From positions 3,867,001-3,931,000 of the forward strand of contig NZ_JAJONE010000001.1 in NCBI RefSeq assembly GCF_024700075.1: DNA of 64,000 nt, written 5' to 3'. The translations under genes were made by a program, and so were the position numbers. Positions 8,147-17,405 of this stretch are shown here, piece by piece (position 1 is the stretch's first letter; each line of letters starts with the position of its first letter). Below the pieces are notes generated by a model. It saw nothing but the letters and a program-made list of their open reading frames with translations. It had not been told where the DNA came from and searched no databases. This stretch comes from Hymenobacter sp. J193. Lineage in GTDB: Bacteria > Bacteroidota > Bacteroidia > Cytophagales > Hymenobacteraceae.

Positions 8147-8971
8147 TTAGCGGGCATTACCTACTCTGCGCTGAATCCACCAAAACAGCCGCTTAGGTGC
8201 TTGCGCTAATCGTTGAGTAGCGGCCGGCTTGACAATCGTAACGCAGCTAATGGTGGTAACAGCGCCGCCTGACATCCTGCTTTGGTACATTACTGGTGCA
8301 ATGGCTTCTTGGCTGATCTTCTCCAATTTCACTGCTCCGCGCTGCATAGGTATGGCTAATATGCCGTGGGAAGCACTTAAGTCAATAGTTTCCTCCACTA
8401 CGCGGTAGCCTGGAACTTTCACCAGCAGCTGCAACATATCGGCGTTTGTAGGCAAGACCAGCTGCGCAGTGCCGTCCACTTCGGCCTGGGTAGAAAGCAG
8501 CAATGAGTCGGCCAGCCAGAGCTGCACTACGGCAAAGCTTAACCCCAGGCCAGTGGAGGGGTCATATATTCGCAACTGCAGCGTAGCTGGCTTACTGCGG
8601 GGCAACGACGCTACCGCGGAAGGTGGGAGTGCCGGAAGTTCCCCCGCTACGAGCGGGGAAGATGCCAGCAGTGGCAGGCCCAGTGCGGCCAGCCACCTCC
8701 GGACACCACTCAGGCGCGGCAAGTGCGGCCGTTGGGCAGCCGCTTCTGCCTGTTGTCGGCTTTCTGCCAAAACATGTGTTGGAATACGCCCACACACGCT
8801 ACCAGTGGGTGCCTGGCGAATGACGTAAAGAATATCTGGTGCCGGCATCTCACTGAAATCCACTACTTCTTTGCGGCAGGATTGGCAGAAGCGGCCCCGC
8901 TCAGTGGGCGTCATGTGGGTCCAATCTTCGTGGCAGGGCTGTGGAATAGTAAGGTAAAATGTATCAGGCAT
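8147..8971 (-). CDS. Cys-rich N-terminal domain plus carboxypeptidase-regulatory-like protein
   Basis: 274 residues from the ATG at 8971. The N-terminal 60 residues carry CHEDW, MTPTERGRFCQSCRKEVVDF and a later CG, a Cys/His arrangement that looks like a small zinc-binding module and recurs in Bacteroidota proteins of unknown role. A hydrophobic segment (LAALGLPLLASSPLVAG) near residue 100 could anchor it in the inner membrane. The following 120 residues resemble a beta-sandwich regulatory domain (TLQLRIYDPSTGLGL, LLVKVPGYRVVEETIDL). A start at 9055 would add an unlikely Cys/Trp-rich leader. It is divergent from the TonB-type gene at 9043, with a shared promoter region. Function unknown. Confidence 0.7.
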   Translation of the reverse strand: MPDTFYLTIPQPCHEDWTHMTPTERGRFCQSCRKEVVDFSEMPAPDILYVIRQAPTGSVCGRIPTHVLAESRQQAEAAAQRPHLPRLSGVRRWLAALGLPLLASSPLVAGELPALPPSAVASLPRSKPATLQLRIYDPSTGLGLSFAVVQLWLADSLLLSTQAEVDGTAQLVLPTNADMLQLLVKVPGYRVVEETIDLSASHGILAIPMQRGAVKLEKISQEAIAPVMYQSRMSGGAVTTISCVTIVKPAATQRLAQAPKRLFWWIQRRVGNAR

Positions 8972-9042
8972 ACGGCACATTGTGGAATACCAGTGTTTTG
9001 GGCATCTCCAAAACATTGATGCCATCTTGAGCCCCTTTCCAC

Positions 9043-9861
9043 ATGTCACGCGCACTAGTTTTTATCTGTCACCTACTACTAACTGGCCTGCTGGTCTGCC
9101 CGCAAGTAGTAGCACAGACCTCGGCCCGAACGTATTACACTGTCAACGGCCGGCGCACCACATTCCCCGATTCAGCTGCCTACTATACGCTCGTGCGTAA
9201 GCAAGGCGTCGGCGGCACCATCACTACGTATCAGCTCAGCGGCCGGCGGTTGCATCAGGAGCAGTACAGCCACCTGCGAGCCGGGCAACGGCATGGAATG
9301 AGTACAGAGTGGAGTGCCACTACGGGGCGTCGTACGTCCAACTGCTCCTTCAGCCGGGGGCAGTTGCAAGGAATGGCACAAGCTTGGTACCAGAATGGCC
9401 GGCGTCGGTGGCAGGTAGAGTACCAGCAGGGGAAGCGGCACGGAGCATTGCGGGCTTGGTATCCTTCAGGCCGGCTCATGCGGGTGGAAAGCTACCGAGC
9501 TGGTGTACGGACTGCGGCGCACTGCTACGCCCGGTCTGGCAAGGATACCACTTGGTTTGAGTTTGAGCGATCAGCCCAGTTCGCTGGGGGTAATGAGGGC
9601 TTGAAAAACTGGTGTAGCCGCACCCTGCGTTACCCCGCCCTGGCCCTGCGCAATCAGGTAGAAGGCATTATCTGGGTGCAGTTTGTGATTGATGCGCGGG
9701 GACGCACCCAGAACCTGCGTATAACGAAACCGCTGGGGTCGGGCACGGATGAGGAAGTACTGCGGCTGTTGAAAATCATGCCTGCGTGGGAGCCGGCAGT
9801 AGTGGCGGGCCTACCCACAGCGGTACTTTACGAACTGCCAGTAGAATTCCGTATCCGCTGA
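9043..9861 (+). CDS. MORN-repeat protein with C-terminal TonB domain
   Basis: 272-residue secreted or periplasmic protein. A signal peptide (about residues 1-25, ending VVAQ) is followed by four to five YwqK/MORN-like repeats, such as GMAQAWYQNGRRRWQVEYQQ, GKRHGALRAWYPSGRLMRVE and the preceding copies. A TonB C-terminal domain spans about residues 190-272: RYPALALRNQVEGIIWVQFV, DARGRTQNLRIT and LPVEFRIR. The TonB domain normally contacts outer-membrane receptors, but here there is no N-terminal anchor helix beyond the signal. This architecture is common in Bacteroidota and its role is not established. Confidence 0.82.
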   Translation: MSRALVFICHLLLTGLLVCPQVVAQTSARTYYTVNGRRTTFPDSAAYYTLVRKQGVGGTITTYQLSGRRLHQEQYSHLRAGQRHGMSTEWSATTGRRTSNCSFSRGQLQGMAQAWYQNGRRRWQVEYQQGKRHGALRAWYPSGRLMRVESYRAGVRTAAHCYARSGKDTTWFEFERSAQFAGGNEGLKNWCSRTLRYPALALRNQVEGIIWVQFVIDARGRTQNLRITKPLGSGTDEEVLRLLKIMPAWEPAVVAGLPTAVLYELPVEFRIR

Positions 9862-9887
9862 CATATATCGGCAGATACTTTGCTGCT

Positions 9888-11138
9888 TTATCCCGCCAGT
9901 GCGGCCCGGTTTTTTTCTTCGTCAAAGGCTCCTTCGCTCTTGGCAATGACGACCGTAGCCACCGCGTTGCCGATGATGTTGGTAATGGCCCGGGCCTCGC
10001 TCATAAACCTATCTACGCCCAGCAGCAGGGCCATGCCCTCCACGGGAATGACTTTGGTGGCCGCCAGCGTGGACGCCAGCACGATAAAGCCCGACCCCGT
10101 GACGCCCGCCGCGCCTTTGCTTGTGAGCATCAGAATACCGATGATGGTGAGCTGCTGGCCCAGCGTGAGCGGCACCCCAAACGCCTGGGCTAGGAAAATA
10201 CTGGCTATGCTCAGGTAAATCGTGGTGCCGTCAAGGTTGAAGGAATAGCCCGTGGGTACCACCAGTCCCACCACCGGCCGGGCACAGCCAAAGGCCTCCA
10301 GCTTGTCCATCAGCCGCGGCAGCGCCGACTCCGACGACGACGTGCCCAGCACAATCAGCAGCTCTTCCCTGATAAAGCCCAGCAGCCGCCACAGGCTGAA
10401 CCCGTAGTAGCGCGCCACGCCACCCAGCACCCCAAAAATAAACAAGGCCATGGTGCCGTACACCGTGAGCATGAGCTTGCCCAGCGGCAGCAGCGTATGG
10501 AGGCCGTACTTGCCAATGGTATAGGCTATGCCCCCGAACGCGCCCAGCGGGGCCAGCTTCATCACCATGCTCAGCACCGCGAAAAACACGTGGCTGAGCT
10601 TTTCGAAGGTGCTGATGAGCGGGCCGCTCACCGTCGGGGCTACGCGGGTGAGGGCCAGCCCAAACAGCACGGCCACCAGCAGCACCTGCAGCACGTCGCC
10701 CTGGGCAAAGGCCCCTACGAAGCTTTCGGGGATGATGTGAGTGAAAAACGCCACCCAGTCCATGTGGGCCGCCTTGTCGGCGTACTGCTGGGTTTCGGCG
10801 GCTTTGGCGGCTACGCCCCGCGTATCGATGCCGGCACCGGGCCGGGCCAGGTTGGCGGCGGCCACCCCGATGATGAGGGCAAACGTAGTTATCAGCTCGA
10901 AGTACAGCAGGGCCTTGCCGCCCACGCGCCCCACTTTCTTCAGGCTGCCCATGGAGCCGATGCCCAATACCACCGTCAGGAAGATGATGGGCGCAATCAG
11001 CATCTTGATGAGGCCGATGAAAACGTCGCCGAGGGGCTTGAGGGCCGCGCCCACGGTCGGGAAAAGCGCGCCTACCGTTATGCCCAGCGCAATGGCCGTG
11101 AGTACCTGAAACGTGAGGTTGCGAAAGAGTTTGGGCAT
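9888..11138 (-). CDS. dctA: C4-dicarboxylate:cation symporter, DctA-like
   Basis: Inner-membrane secondary transporter of the DAACS family (416 residues), taking up succinate, fumarate or malate with H+ or Na+. The family signatures are all present: the re-entrant serine loop [20 protein letters not shown], the [15 protein letters not shown] motif, [20 protein letters not shown], and the C-terminal [20 protein letters not shown]. Eight transmembrane helices and two re-entrant loops are expected from the hydrophobic pattern. DctA and glutamate carriers share this fold; the SSSES and DRFMSEAR versions match DctA best. It is monocistronic. Confidence 0.88.
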   Translation of the reverse strand: MPKLFRNLTFQVLTAIALGITVGALFPTVGAALKPLGDVFIGLIKMLIAPIIFLTVVLGIGSMGSLKKVGRVGGKALLYFELITTFALIIGVAAANLARPGAGIDTRGVAAKAAETQQYADKAAHMDWVAFFTHIIPESFVGAFAQGDVLQVLLVAVLFGLALTRVAPTVSGPLISTFEKLSHVFFAVLSMVMKLAPLGAFGGIAYTIGKYGLHTLLPLGKLMLTVYGTMALFIFGVLGGVARYYGFSLWRLLGFIREELLIVLGTSSSESALPRLMDKLEAFGCARPVVGLVVPTGYSFNLDGTTIYLSIASIFLAQAFGVPLTLGQQLTIIGILMLTSKGAAGVTGSGFIVLASTLAATKVIPVEGMALLLGVDRFMSEARAITNIIGNAVATVVIAKSEGAFDEEKNRAALAG

Positions 11139-11192
11139 AGCCGGGGATTAGCCCGTAAGGTAACCACCCGCCACGTCAGTGATGCTATTCGT

Positions 11193-11339
11193 CTGTCCTC
11201 CTGAGCAGCGCGAAGGACCTTCCTCTGATAAGTGACTACGCTGAGGCAAGGCTTCTGTTTTTAGGGGCCAGCTTCAGGGCATTGGATAATGGACAGTGGT
11301 TGAAATGAGGGAGGTCCTTCGCGCTGCTCAGGAGGACAG
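11193..11339. repeat. REP-like inverted repeat with 28-bp perfect arms
   Basis: The arms at 11193-11220 and 11312-11339 are exact reverse complements. They contain CTGAGCAGCGCGAAGGACCT, a type of repeat seen in many bacterial genomes. The 91-bp centre has no obvious gene or strong hairpin. It lies between dctA and the sorbosone dehydrogenase gene, both on the minus strand. Confidence 0.8.
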
Positions 11340-11349
11340 GCAATTAATG

Positions 11350-12570
11350 CTAGCTTTTCTTGCCAGCCTTGGCATCCTTACCACCCGCGGCGTAGGCCAC
11401 GCGGTAAATTACGCCGTTGGCGTCGTCGGTGATGAGCAGGGAGCCGTCGGTATGCTGGGTGATGCCGCACACCCGGCCGAAGTGGGCTTTGTTGCCCTCA
11501 ACCAGGAAGCCGGTCAGGAAGTCCTCGATGCCGGTGGCCTGGCCCTGCTCGTTGTAGCGCACCCGCACCACGCGGTAGCCGCTGGGCTGGGCACGATTCC
11601 AGGAGCCGTGCATGGTCACGAAGGCGTCGCGCTGGTACTCTTTCGGAAATTGGCTGCCGCTGTAAAACACCATGTCCAGCGGGGCGGCGTGGGCGGCGTA
11701 GAGCTGCACGGGCTTTACAGTGTGGGCCGCGTACTGCTCGGGCGTTTCGCCGGCGGGCTGGGGGTGGGGCGGGATTTTGCCGTCGGCGTACACGTAGGGC
11801 CAGCCGTAGTCGGCGCCTTCCCTGATTTCGTTGAGCTCCTCGCGCTGGTCTTCGTCGCCCAGCCAGTCGATGCCGTGGTCGAAGCCCCAGAGCGCCTTGG
11901 TGCTGGGGTGCCAGTCGAAGCCGATGGTGTTGCGCAGGCCCCTGGCCACCACGCGGCGGCCCGAGCCATCGGTGTTGATTTGCAGGAGCGTGGCGTTTTC
12001 CTTGTTGCGCTCGTCGCAGGCGTTGCAGGTGCTGCCCACCGAGAGGTAGAGCTTGCCATCGGGCCCGAAGTGCATGGTGCGGTTGGGGTGCTGGCCGGCG
12101 TCGGGCAGGTCGGTGTACAGGGTTTTCAGCTCACCCAGCGTGCCATCGGCCTTCATATCGGCCACCAGCAGCTCCCGGATGGTGGTGAGGTAGAGCTTGC
12201 CGCCTTGCAAAGCCAGCCCGTGCAAGTCGGGGCGGCGGGCCACCTCGCGCGTCACGTCGGCTTTCCCGTCCTTGTTCGTGTCGCGCAGCAGGGTAATGGT
12301 GCCCTTGGTGCGGTCGGAGAAATACACGTCGCCGTTGGGGGCTACCGTGAGCATGCGCGGGTTGCCGGTTTTCTCGGCAAACTTGCTGACGGTGAAGCCG
12401 GCCGGGGCTTTCAGCTGGCTTACGCGGGCGTCGGTGGCCTCTACCTGCTGGGGCTTGAATACGTTCACGGCGTAGCCGTCTTTCACGCTTTGCTGGTAGT
12501 CGTTCTGGGCTAGGGCGGCGGTAGCGGAGAGCAGGCCCAGGGCTATTAAAGAAGGTCGGAGTAGATACAT
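11350..12570 (-). CDS. Secreted PQQ-type sugar/sorbosone dehydrogenase-like beta-propeller
   Basis: 406-residue exported protein of the L-sorbosone / soluble aldose dehydrogenase family, which oxidises sugars or aldehydes in the periplasm, classically with PQQ. A signal peptide covers about residues 1-21 (LLSATAALAQ). Propeller-blade motifs follow: NPRMLTVAPNGDVYFSDR, HGLALQGGKLYLTT, MHFGPDGKLYLSVGSTCNAC, GLRNTIGFDWHPSTKALWG, ADYGWPYVYADG and LITDDANGVIYRVAY. The pair of Cys near CNACDE is typical of this branch. The C-terminus is Lys-rich. Substrate and cofactor cannot be proved from sequence. Confidence 0.82.
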   Translation of the reverse strand: MYLLRPSLIALGLLSATAALAQNDYQQSVKDGYAVNVFKPQQVEATDARVSQLKAPAGFTVSKFAEKTGNPRMLTVAPNGDVYFSDRTKGTITLLRDTNKDGKADVTREVARRPDLHGLALQGGKLYLTTIRELLVADMKADGTLGELKTLYTDLPDAGQHPNRTMHFGPDGKLYLSVGSTCNACDERNKENATLLQINTDGSGRRVVARGLRNTIGFDWHPSTKALWGFDHGIDWLGDEDQREELNEIREGADYGWPYVYADGKIPPHPQPAGETPEQYAAHTVKPVQLYAAHAAPLDMVFYSGSQFPKEYQRDAFVTMHGSWNRAQPSGYRVVRVRYNEQGQATGIEDFLTGFLVEGNKAHFGRVCGITQHTDGSLLITDDANGVIYRVAYAAGGKDAKAGKKS

Positions 12571-12681
12571 GGTTGAAGAGCTGAGGAGCCTTCTTCAACT
12601 GCCGATGCGTGCCTGGGGTTGCGGGGCCGCGTAACCGCCGAACGGTATGCAGCGCCTGGCAACGCATGACCGCCCACAGCA

Positions 12682-12849
12682 CCCGAAGCTCCATCCACGG
12701 CAACCGAAGGTCTTTCCCTAGCTCCCGAAGCTCCATCTACAACACCTGAAGGTCCTTCCTTCGAAACGGAAGCGCCGCCTACAGCAACCGAAGGTCTTCC
12801 CTTAACTCCCGAAAGTCTTTCGTTAGCTTCCAAAGGTCTTTCTTTAGCT
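12682..12849 (+). repeat. 42-bp tandem repeat preserving a 14-codon unit, no start codon
   Basis: Three 42-bp units (12682-12723, 12724-12765, 12766-12807) are followed by two 21-bp half units (12808-12828, 12829-12849). In the plus-strand frame the units read PEAPSTATEGLSLA, PEAPSTTPEGPSFE, TEAPPTATEGLPLT, PESLSLA and SKGLSLA. That frame is open from 12670 to a TAG near 13042 but has no ATG; a TGA at 12667-12669 precedes it. The minus strand is also open here. The rest of the gap (12850-13087) continues this frame as Gly/Ala-rich sequence. It may be a decayed Pro-rich gene. Confidence 0.7.
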
Positions 12850-13087
12850 AAGTATGCTGTTTCGGTCGTGGTAGGCGGTGCTTTGGGTGTTGAGCGGGCC
12901 GCTTCAGCTACTAAAGCCGGAGCGTCGGGTGAGGGCTTGGGCGGTTCGGGCGGGGTGGATGGAACCTGGGGAACCGGGGCCGCCGACGGGGAGCCAGTTG
13001 CCGGGGCGTGGGGCGGAGTGACCGGCGTATATCAGGGCCAGTAGTAGCGTATTCCTATTAAGGAAAGGTAAAGGCCTGGAAAAATTA

Positions 13088-13645
13088 TCAGCGGGCTACC
13101 CCAGCCGGGAGCCTGGCTGAGGTAGCCAATGCGCAAGGCATACGGAAGGAATATTTGTTGCCGACGATGTACAGCGTAGTAACGGTCTCCTGCCGTAGGT
13201 CGAGCCAGTAGTTGCGCAGGTTGTGCTGCTGCAAATGATCAAGCAGGCGAAATAGCGTAGCGTAGCCGGTGCCTTTGTGTAGTTGAATACGCAAGCAAAG
13301 AGCATCGTCGAAGGAGGTTTTGAGCAATGGATACTCCGCCTCTATCCTTCGCAGCAAAGGGTAATCGGCAAAAGGATTTCCCGAAAGCTGAAACGTCTGC
13401 CACGGTAGCATCCGGGCTACTGCCTCATCAGAGTAACATGAGCAGTCGGAACTTACGTGGGACTCCGGTGCTGAGGAATTGCAGGCAGAGAGCGGTATAG
13501 TCAATTGAACAATTCGCTCAGGGGAATTTATACGTTCTAGCACCACCCCGCACCCCAGCCACAGCAGCCAGGCTAGTGCCAGCAAACCCGGCGGAAAGAA
13601 CAGCCGGCGGCGGTGGCGGCGGGGAAGGTAGAGAGGATAGGTCAT
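13088..13645 (-). CDS. Hypothetical single-pass membrane protein
   Basis: 185 residues from the ATG at 13645. A basic N-terminus (PRRHRRR) precedes one hydrophobic helix (LLALAWLLWLGCGVVLE), so the topology is N-in with the rest periplasmic. The periplasmic part has a Cys cluster (SACNSS, SSDCSCYSD) and a C-terminal alpha/beta region ending in WLDLRQETVTTLYIV. The layout recalls ExbD-like proteins, but the conserved ExbD Asp is not evident, so no family is claimed. An upstream ATG at 13669 is possible. Confidence 0.62.
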   Translation of the reverse strand: MTYPLYLPRRHRRRLFFPPGLLALAWLLWLGCGVVLERINSPERIVQLTIPLSACNSSAPESHVSSDCSCYSDEAVARMLPWQTFQLSGNPFADYPLLRRIEAEYPLLKTSFDDALCLRIQLHKGTGYATLFRLLDHLQQHNLRNYWLDLRQETVTTLYIVGNKYSFRMPCALATSARLPAGVAR

Positions 13646-13766
13646 AGTGTATAGCGCCGCCCGATGCAAAAGCGCCCGGATAAGATACGTTCGACCAACT
13701 GGTTTTCGTATGCGGCCAACCCACGGGCCGGCTTCCGCGTTCGGGAGGCTACACTGATTTCGCCGA

Positions 13767-15893
13767 ATGCTTTTTCGCTACGCTGTTCTTCCGCTGCTGC
13801 TGTTGCCCCTGATGCTGCGCGCCCAAACGCCCCCCGATACCCTCCGCACCGTGCGCCTGCCCGAAGCCACCGTGACGGGCTACGGCCAGCAGCTGCCCCT
13901 GCGCCGCACCGCCGCCGCTGTGGGCGTGGTCGATGCCGCCACTATCACCCGGTTTAGCCCGGCCAACCTCACCCAGGCCGTGAACACGCTGCCGGGCGTG
14001 CGGCTGGAGGAGCGGGCCACGGCCAGCTACCGCCTGAGCGTGCGGGGCAGCACGCTCCGCTCCCCGTTTGGCGTGCGCAACGTGAAGGTGTACTACAACG
14101 GGCTGCCTTTCACCGAAGCCAGCGGCAGCACCCCCCTCAACCTGCTCGACGTGGCTACCCTGGGGCGCATAGAGGTGATAAAAGGCCCCGCCGGCTCGGT
14201 GTATGGAGCCGGCACGGGCGGGGTGGCGCTGTTCTCTACCCGCCAGCCCACGCCCGGCGTCACCCGGGCCGAAGTAGGGCTTACCGTAGGCTCCTTCGGG
14301 CTGCGCCGGGCCACCGTGGCGCTGGAAACCGCCGACTCGGTGCAGAGCCTGCGCGCCCAGTACGCCCGCCAGACCCTGGACGGCTACCGCCAGCACAGCG
14401 CGCTGCGCCGCGACGTGCTGACCCTGGACGGGACGTGGCGCCCCGACGCCCAGCAAACGGTTTCGGCCCACCTGCTGTATTCCGACATCGACTACCAGCT
14501 GCCCGGCTCCCTTACCCGGGCGCAGTTTGAGGCCAACCCCCGGCTGGCCCGGCCCGCCACGACCACCGCGCCCGGTGCCGTGGAGCAAAACGCCTTTTAC
14601 GCCTCGCGCACGGCCCTGCTTGGCGGCACCTATGAGTACCGCTTCAGCGAGCAACTCACGCTTACGACTACGCTCTACGGTAGCGGAAGCGCCGTGCGCA
14701 CGGCGTCTGTGGCCGATTATGAGCGCAACACCCAGGTAGGCGGAGGTGGGCGCACGGCCCTGGGCTACCGCACCCGGCTGGCGGGCCGCGTGTTGCGCCT
14801 GGCGGCCGGGGCCGAGGCTCAAGCATCCTTCGAAAGCTCCCGCAACTACCGCAACCGCGGCGGCCAGCCCGATACCCTGCGCTACGACGACGAAATCCAA
14901 ACCAGCACCGGGTTCCTGTTTGCCCAAGCCGACTGGGAGCTGCCCGCCGGCTTCCTGCTGACGGCCGCTGCCAGCTATAACCGCCTACGCTACCGCCTCG
15001 GCCGCCTCTCGGGCCGCGCCCGCACCCAGGAGGAATACCAGCTCACGCGCAGCTTCCGCCCGGAGGTGTCGCCGCGCCTGGCTTTGCTGAAGGAGGTGAC
15101 GCCGCTGGTATCGGTGTACGCCAGCGTGAGTTCGGGCTTCTCGCCGCCCACGGAAGAGGAAATCCGGCCCTCGGATGGCTCCCTGAACCAGGCGCTGCAG
15201 GCCGAGCGGGGCACCAGCTACGAGGTAGGTACGCGCGGGCAGCTGTTTCAGAACCGTCTGTCGTTTGATGTAGCGGCGTATGATTTCCAGCTGCGCCAAA
15301 CCATTGTGACGCGCTCCAACGCGCAGGGTGTGCAGCTGTTCTATAACACTGGCCGCACCCGGCAGCGCGGGGTAGAGGCAGCCCTCAGCGGCTGGCTGTG
15401 GCGACAGGCAACAATTGCCAGCGCTTCAGTTCAAAACGCAAGTGGGCCGTTGCCAATGATTTCAACTACCGGCCTGCGCGCCTGGGCCAGCTATGCCTAT
15501 AACCACTACCGCTTCGGGCAGTACGCGGCGGGCGGCAACGACTTCAGCGGCAACCGCCTCACCGGGGCCGCCCCGCACACGCTCACGGCCGGCCTCGATT
15601 TCTCGGAACGCATGGGCTTTTACCTCAGCCCCACGCTCAGCCACCAGGCCCGCCTCCCGCTCAACGATGCCAACACAACCTACGCAGCTGGTTACTGGAC
15701 GTTTGGAGCGCGGGGTGGGTGGCGCCGCCCGCTGCCGGGCCACCTGGAAGCCGACGTATACGCGGGAATCGACAATGCCACCAACCGGCGCTACAGCCTG
15801 GGCAACGACCTGAACGCCTTTGGGAACCGGTATTTCCAGCCCGCGCCGGGCCGCAGCTACTATACCGGGGCGCAGCTGGGGTGGCGCTGGTAG
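13767..15893 (+). CDS. TonB-dependent outer-membrane receptor
   Basis: 708-residue outer-membrane transporter of the FecA/CirA class. The signal peptide is residues 1-19 (ending LRAQ). A plug domain spans about residues 35-160, with TGYGQQLPLRR, a TonB-box-like start, LTQAVNTLPGVRLEER, LSVRGSTLRSPFGVRNVKVY and LGRIEVIKGPAGSVYGAGTG. A beta-barrel follows, with YASVSSGFSPPTEEEIRPSD and RGVEAALSGWL, and ends with an aromatic C-terminal residue (GWRW), as expected for BAM insertion. No SusD partner is adjacent, so it is more likely a siderophore, metal or vitamin receptor than a SusCD glycan system. The ligand is unknown. Confidence 0.92.
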   Translation: MLFRYAVLPLLLLPLMLRAQTPPDTLRTVRLPEATVTGYGQQLPLRRTAAAVGVVDAATITRFSPANLTQAVNTLPGVRLEERATASYRLSVRGSTLRSPFGVRNVKVYYNGLPFTEASGSTPLNLLDVATLGRIEVIKGPAGSVYGAGTGGVALFSTRQPTPGVTRAEVGLTVGSFGLRRATVALETADSVQSLRAQYARQTLDGYRQHSALRRDVLTLDGTWRPDAQQTVSAHLLYSDIDYQLPGSLTRAQFEANPRLARPATTTAPGAVEQNAFYASRTALLGGTYEYRFSEQLTLTTTLYGSGSAVRTASVADYERNTQVGGGGRTALGYRTRLAGRVLRLAAGAEAQASFESSRNYRNRGGQPDTLRYDDEIQTSTGFLFAQADWELPAGFLLTAAASYNRLRYRLGRLSGRARTQEEYQLTRSFRPEVSPRLALLKEVTPLVSVYASVSSGFSPPTEEEIRPSDGSLNQALQAERGTSYEVGTRGQLFQNRLSFDVAAYDFQLRQTIVTRSNAQGVQLFYNTGRTRQRGVEAALSGWLWRQATIASASVQNASGPLPMISTTGLRAWASYAYNHYRFGQYAAGGNDFSGNRLTGAAPHTLTAGLDFSERMGFYLSPTLSHQARLPLNDANTTYAAGYWTFGARGGWRRPLPGHLEADVYAGIDNATNRRYSLGNDLNAFGNRYFQPAPGRSYYTGAQLGWRW

Positions 15894-16146
15894 AGGACAA
15901 GTAAACATCTGAAAAACAACGGCAGGAAGCCGGATTGGCTGCTCCTTGGGGAGTGGCTGGTCCGGCTTCTCCGTGCTGGTACGGATAGGGGCTACGGGGT
16001 GGGGGGTAGGGCAAAATGCCGCATGGCCCGGATTGCGCACGGGGGGGCAGAATGCCCACTTTTACCCCCGGCAAAGTGTCGGCCAACGCGCTGATCAACC
16101 TGCCCCAAGCAAGCTCTCTACAACTCACTTTTTCCGCTGTTTTTCT

Positions 16147-16365
16147 ATGCACCTGCTGCCCCACACTTCCCACCTGCTACGCCGCGCCCTGCTTCTCGTG
16201 GGCCTGGCCCTGCTCCCCGGCCTTGCCCTGGCCCAGAACCCCGACGACGAAGGCGGCCCGGCCCCGGCCAGCCCCACGGCCGTGCCCATTGACGGGGGCG
16301 CTTCGCTGCTGCTGGCCGCCGGCGTCGGCCTGGGCATGGCCCGCCTGAAAAAGCGCCGCGCCTAG
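16147..16365 (+). CDS. PID-CTERM protein-sorting-domain peptide
   Basis: 72 residues from the ATG at 16147. The signal peptide (LLLVGLALLPGLALAQ) is followed by a short acidic Pro-rich stretch. The C-terminal tripartite signal is PIDGG, a hydrophobic helix (ASLLLAAGVGLGMA) and basic RLKKRRA. This matches the PID-CTERM sorting motif of Bacteroidota, thought to be processed by a dedicated membrane transpeptidase. The mature peptide would be only about 20 residues. It lies just upstream of the beta-helix and giant-adhesin genes, same strand, and may be co-expressed. The exact role is unknown. Confidence 0.8.
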   Translation: MHLLPHTSHLLRRALLLVGLALLPGLALAQNPDDEGGPAPASPTAVPIDGGASLLLAAGVGLGMARLKKRRA

Positions 16366-16414
16366 CCCCCAGCCGCTGTCTTTCTACACACCTTTCATTT
16401 CCTCTTTTACGACC

Positions 16415-17386
16415 ATGAAAAAACTGTACGCTTTTCTGCTGGTGGGCCTGAGTGCCCTGTTGGCGGCTGCTCCCGCTTCCCTGGCGCAAACCATCCGCCG
16501 CGTAAACAACACCGGTATTACCGGCACCAACATCTATAGCACCCTGCAGGCCGCGCACGACGCCGCCGCCGCCGGCGACATTATTCAGGTGGAGCCCTCG
16601 GCCACAAACTACGGTGACCTGTCTATGTCTAAAAAGCTCACAATTGTGGGGCCAGGCTACTTTCTGGGTCAGAATGCGGGCCTGCAGGCCAATCCGACTT
16701 CGGCTACCGTTGGCTACCTCTATATTCCCAGCTCGGCCAGCGGAACCAGTATTTCCGGGCTTACCTCGGGCAGCTACTGGTACATTGGCGCCAGCGACCT
16801 GATGATTCAGCGCTGCAACCTGTACTATATCTATACCGGGTACAGCTCCGGCGCCAACAACGTCAGCATCCGGCAGAATTACGTGACCTACATTCAGCCC
16901 TACAGCGCGGTGATGAACAACGTGCTGATTGCCAATAATATTATCACGGGCTCCGTGAACCTGGCCAATTATGCCTCGGGCGAGTTTACCAACAACGTAG
17001 TGCTGGGCGGCCTTTCCCTCAAGGATTTCAACGTCACCAATAACTACATCGGCAGCTCCTTCACGCCTAACAATTCTCTTTACAGCTACAACCTGTTTCA
17101 GGGCACCGGCTACTCTACGGCTGATGGCAACAAAAACAACGTGCAGCCCTCGGCCGTGTTTGTGCTGGGCTCCGGCAACCAGTATGATGCCTGGTATCAG
17201 CTGAACACCAGCGCGAGCAACCCCGCCAAAGGAGCCGGCACCAGCGGCGCCGATATCGGGGCTTTCGGTGGCAACACGCCCTATAAGCTGTCGGGCATTC
17301 CGGCTATTCCCAGCATCTACCAGTTCAGCCAGACGGTGAACGGCAACACGCTGAACGTGAACCTGAGCACGCGCTCCAACAACTAA
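16415..17386 (+). CDS. Secreted right-handed beta-helix protein
   Basis: 323-residue exported protein. A signal peptide (residues 1-25, ending ASLAQ) leads into Asn/Ser/Tyr-rich repeats such as NNVSIRQNYVTYI, NNVLIANNIITGSV and GEFTNNVVLGGLSL. These are the regular ladder expected of a parallel beta-helix of the right-handed or choice-of-anchor type. The opening RVNNTGITGTNIYSTLQAAH is typical of such proteins. There is no catalytic motif and no T9SS domain. It is 49 bp downstream of the PID-CTERM gene and 19 bp upstream of the giant adhesin, which suggests one operon. Confidence 0.75.
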   Translation: MKKLYAFLLVGLSALLAAAPASLAQTIRRVNNTGITGTNIYSTLQAAHDAAAAGDIIQVEPSATNYGDLSMSKKLTIVGPGYFLGQNAGLQANPTSATVGYLYIPSSASGTSISGLTSGSYWYIGASDLMIQRCNLYYIYTGYSSGANNVSIRQNYVTYIQPYSAVMNNVLIANNIITGSVNLANYASGEFTNNVVLGGLSLKDFNVTNNYIGSSFTPNNSLYSYNLFQGTGYSTADGNKNNVQPSAVFVLGSGNQYDAWYQLNTSASNPAKGAGTSGADIGAFGGNTPYKLSGIPAIPSIYQFSQTVNGNTLNVNLSTRSNN

Positions 17387-17405
17387 CCCCTAACCCCGCA
17401 CAACG

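Noticed and set aside
12546..12833. 95-residue minus-strand frame
   Set aside because: Runs through the 42-bp repeats and into the start of the sorbosone dehydrogenase-like gene; the plus-strand frame better explains the unit structure.
13088..13645. ExbD-like biopolymer transport protein
   Set aside because: Single helix and size agree, but the conserved membrane Asp and family motifs were not found.
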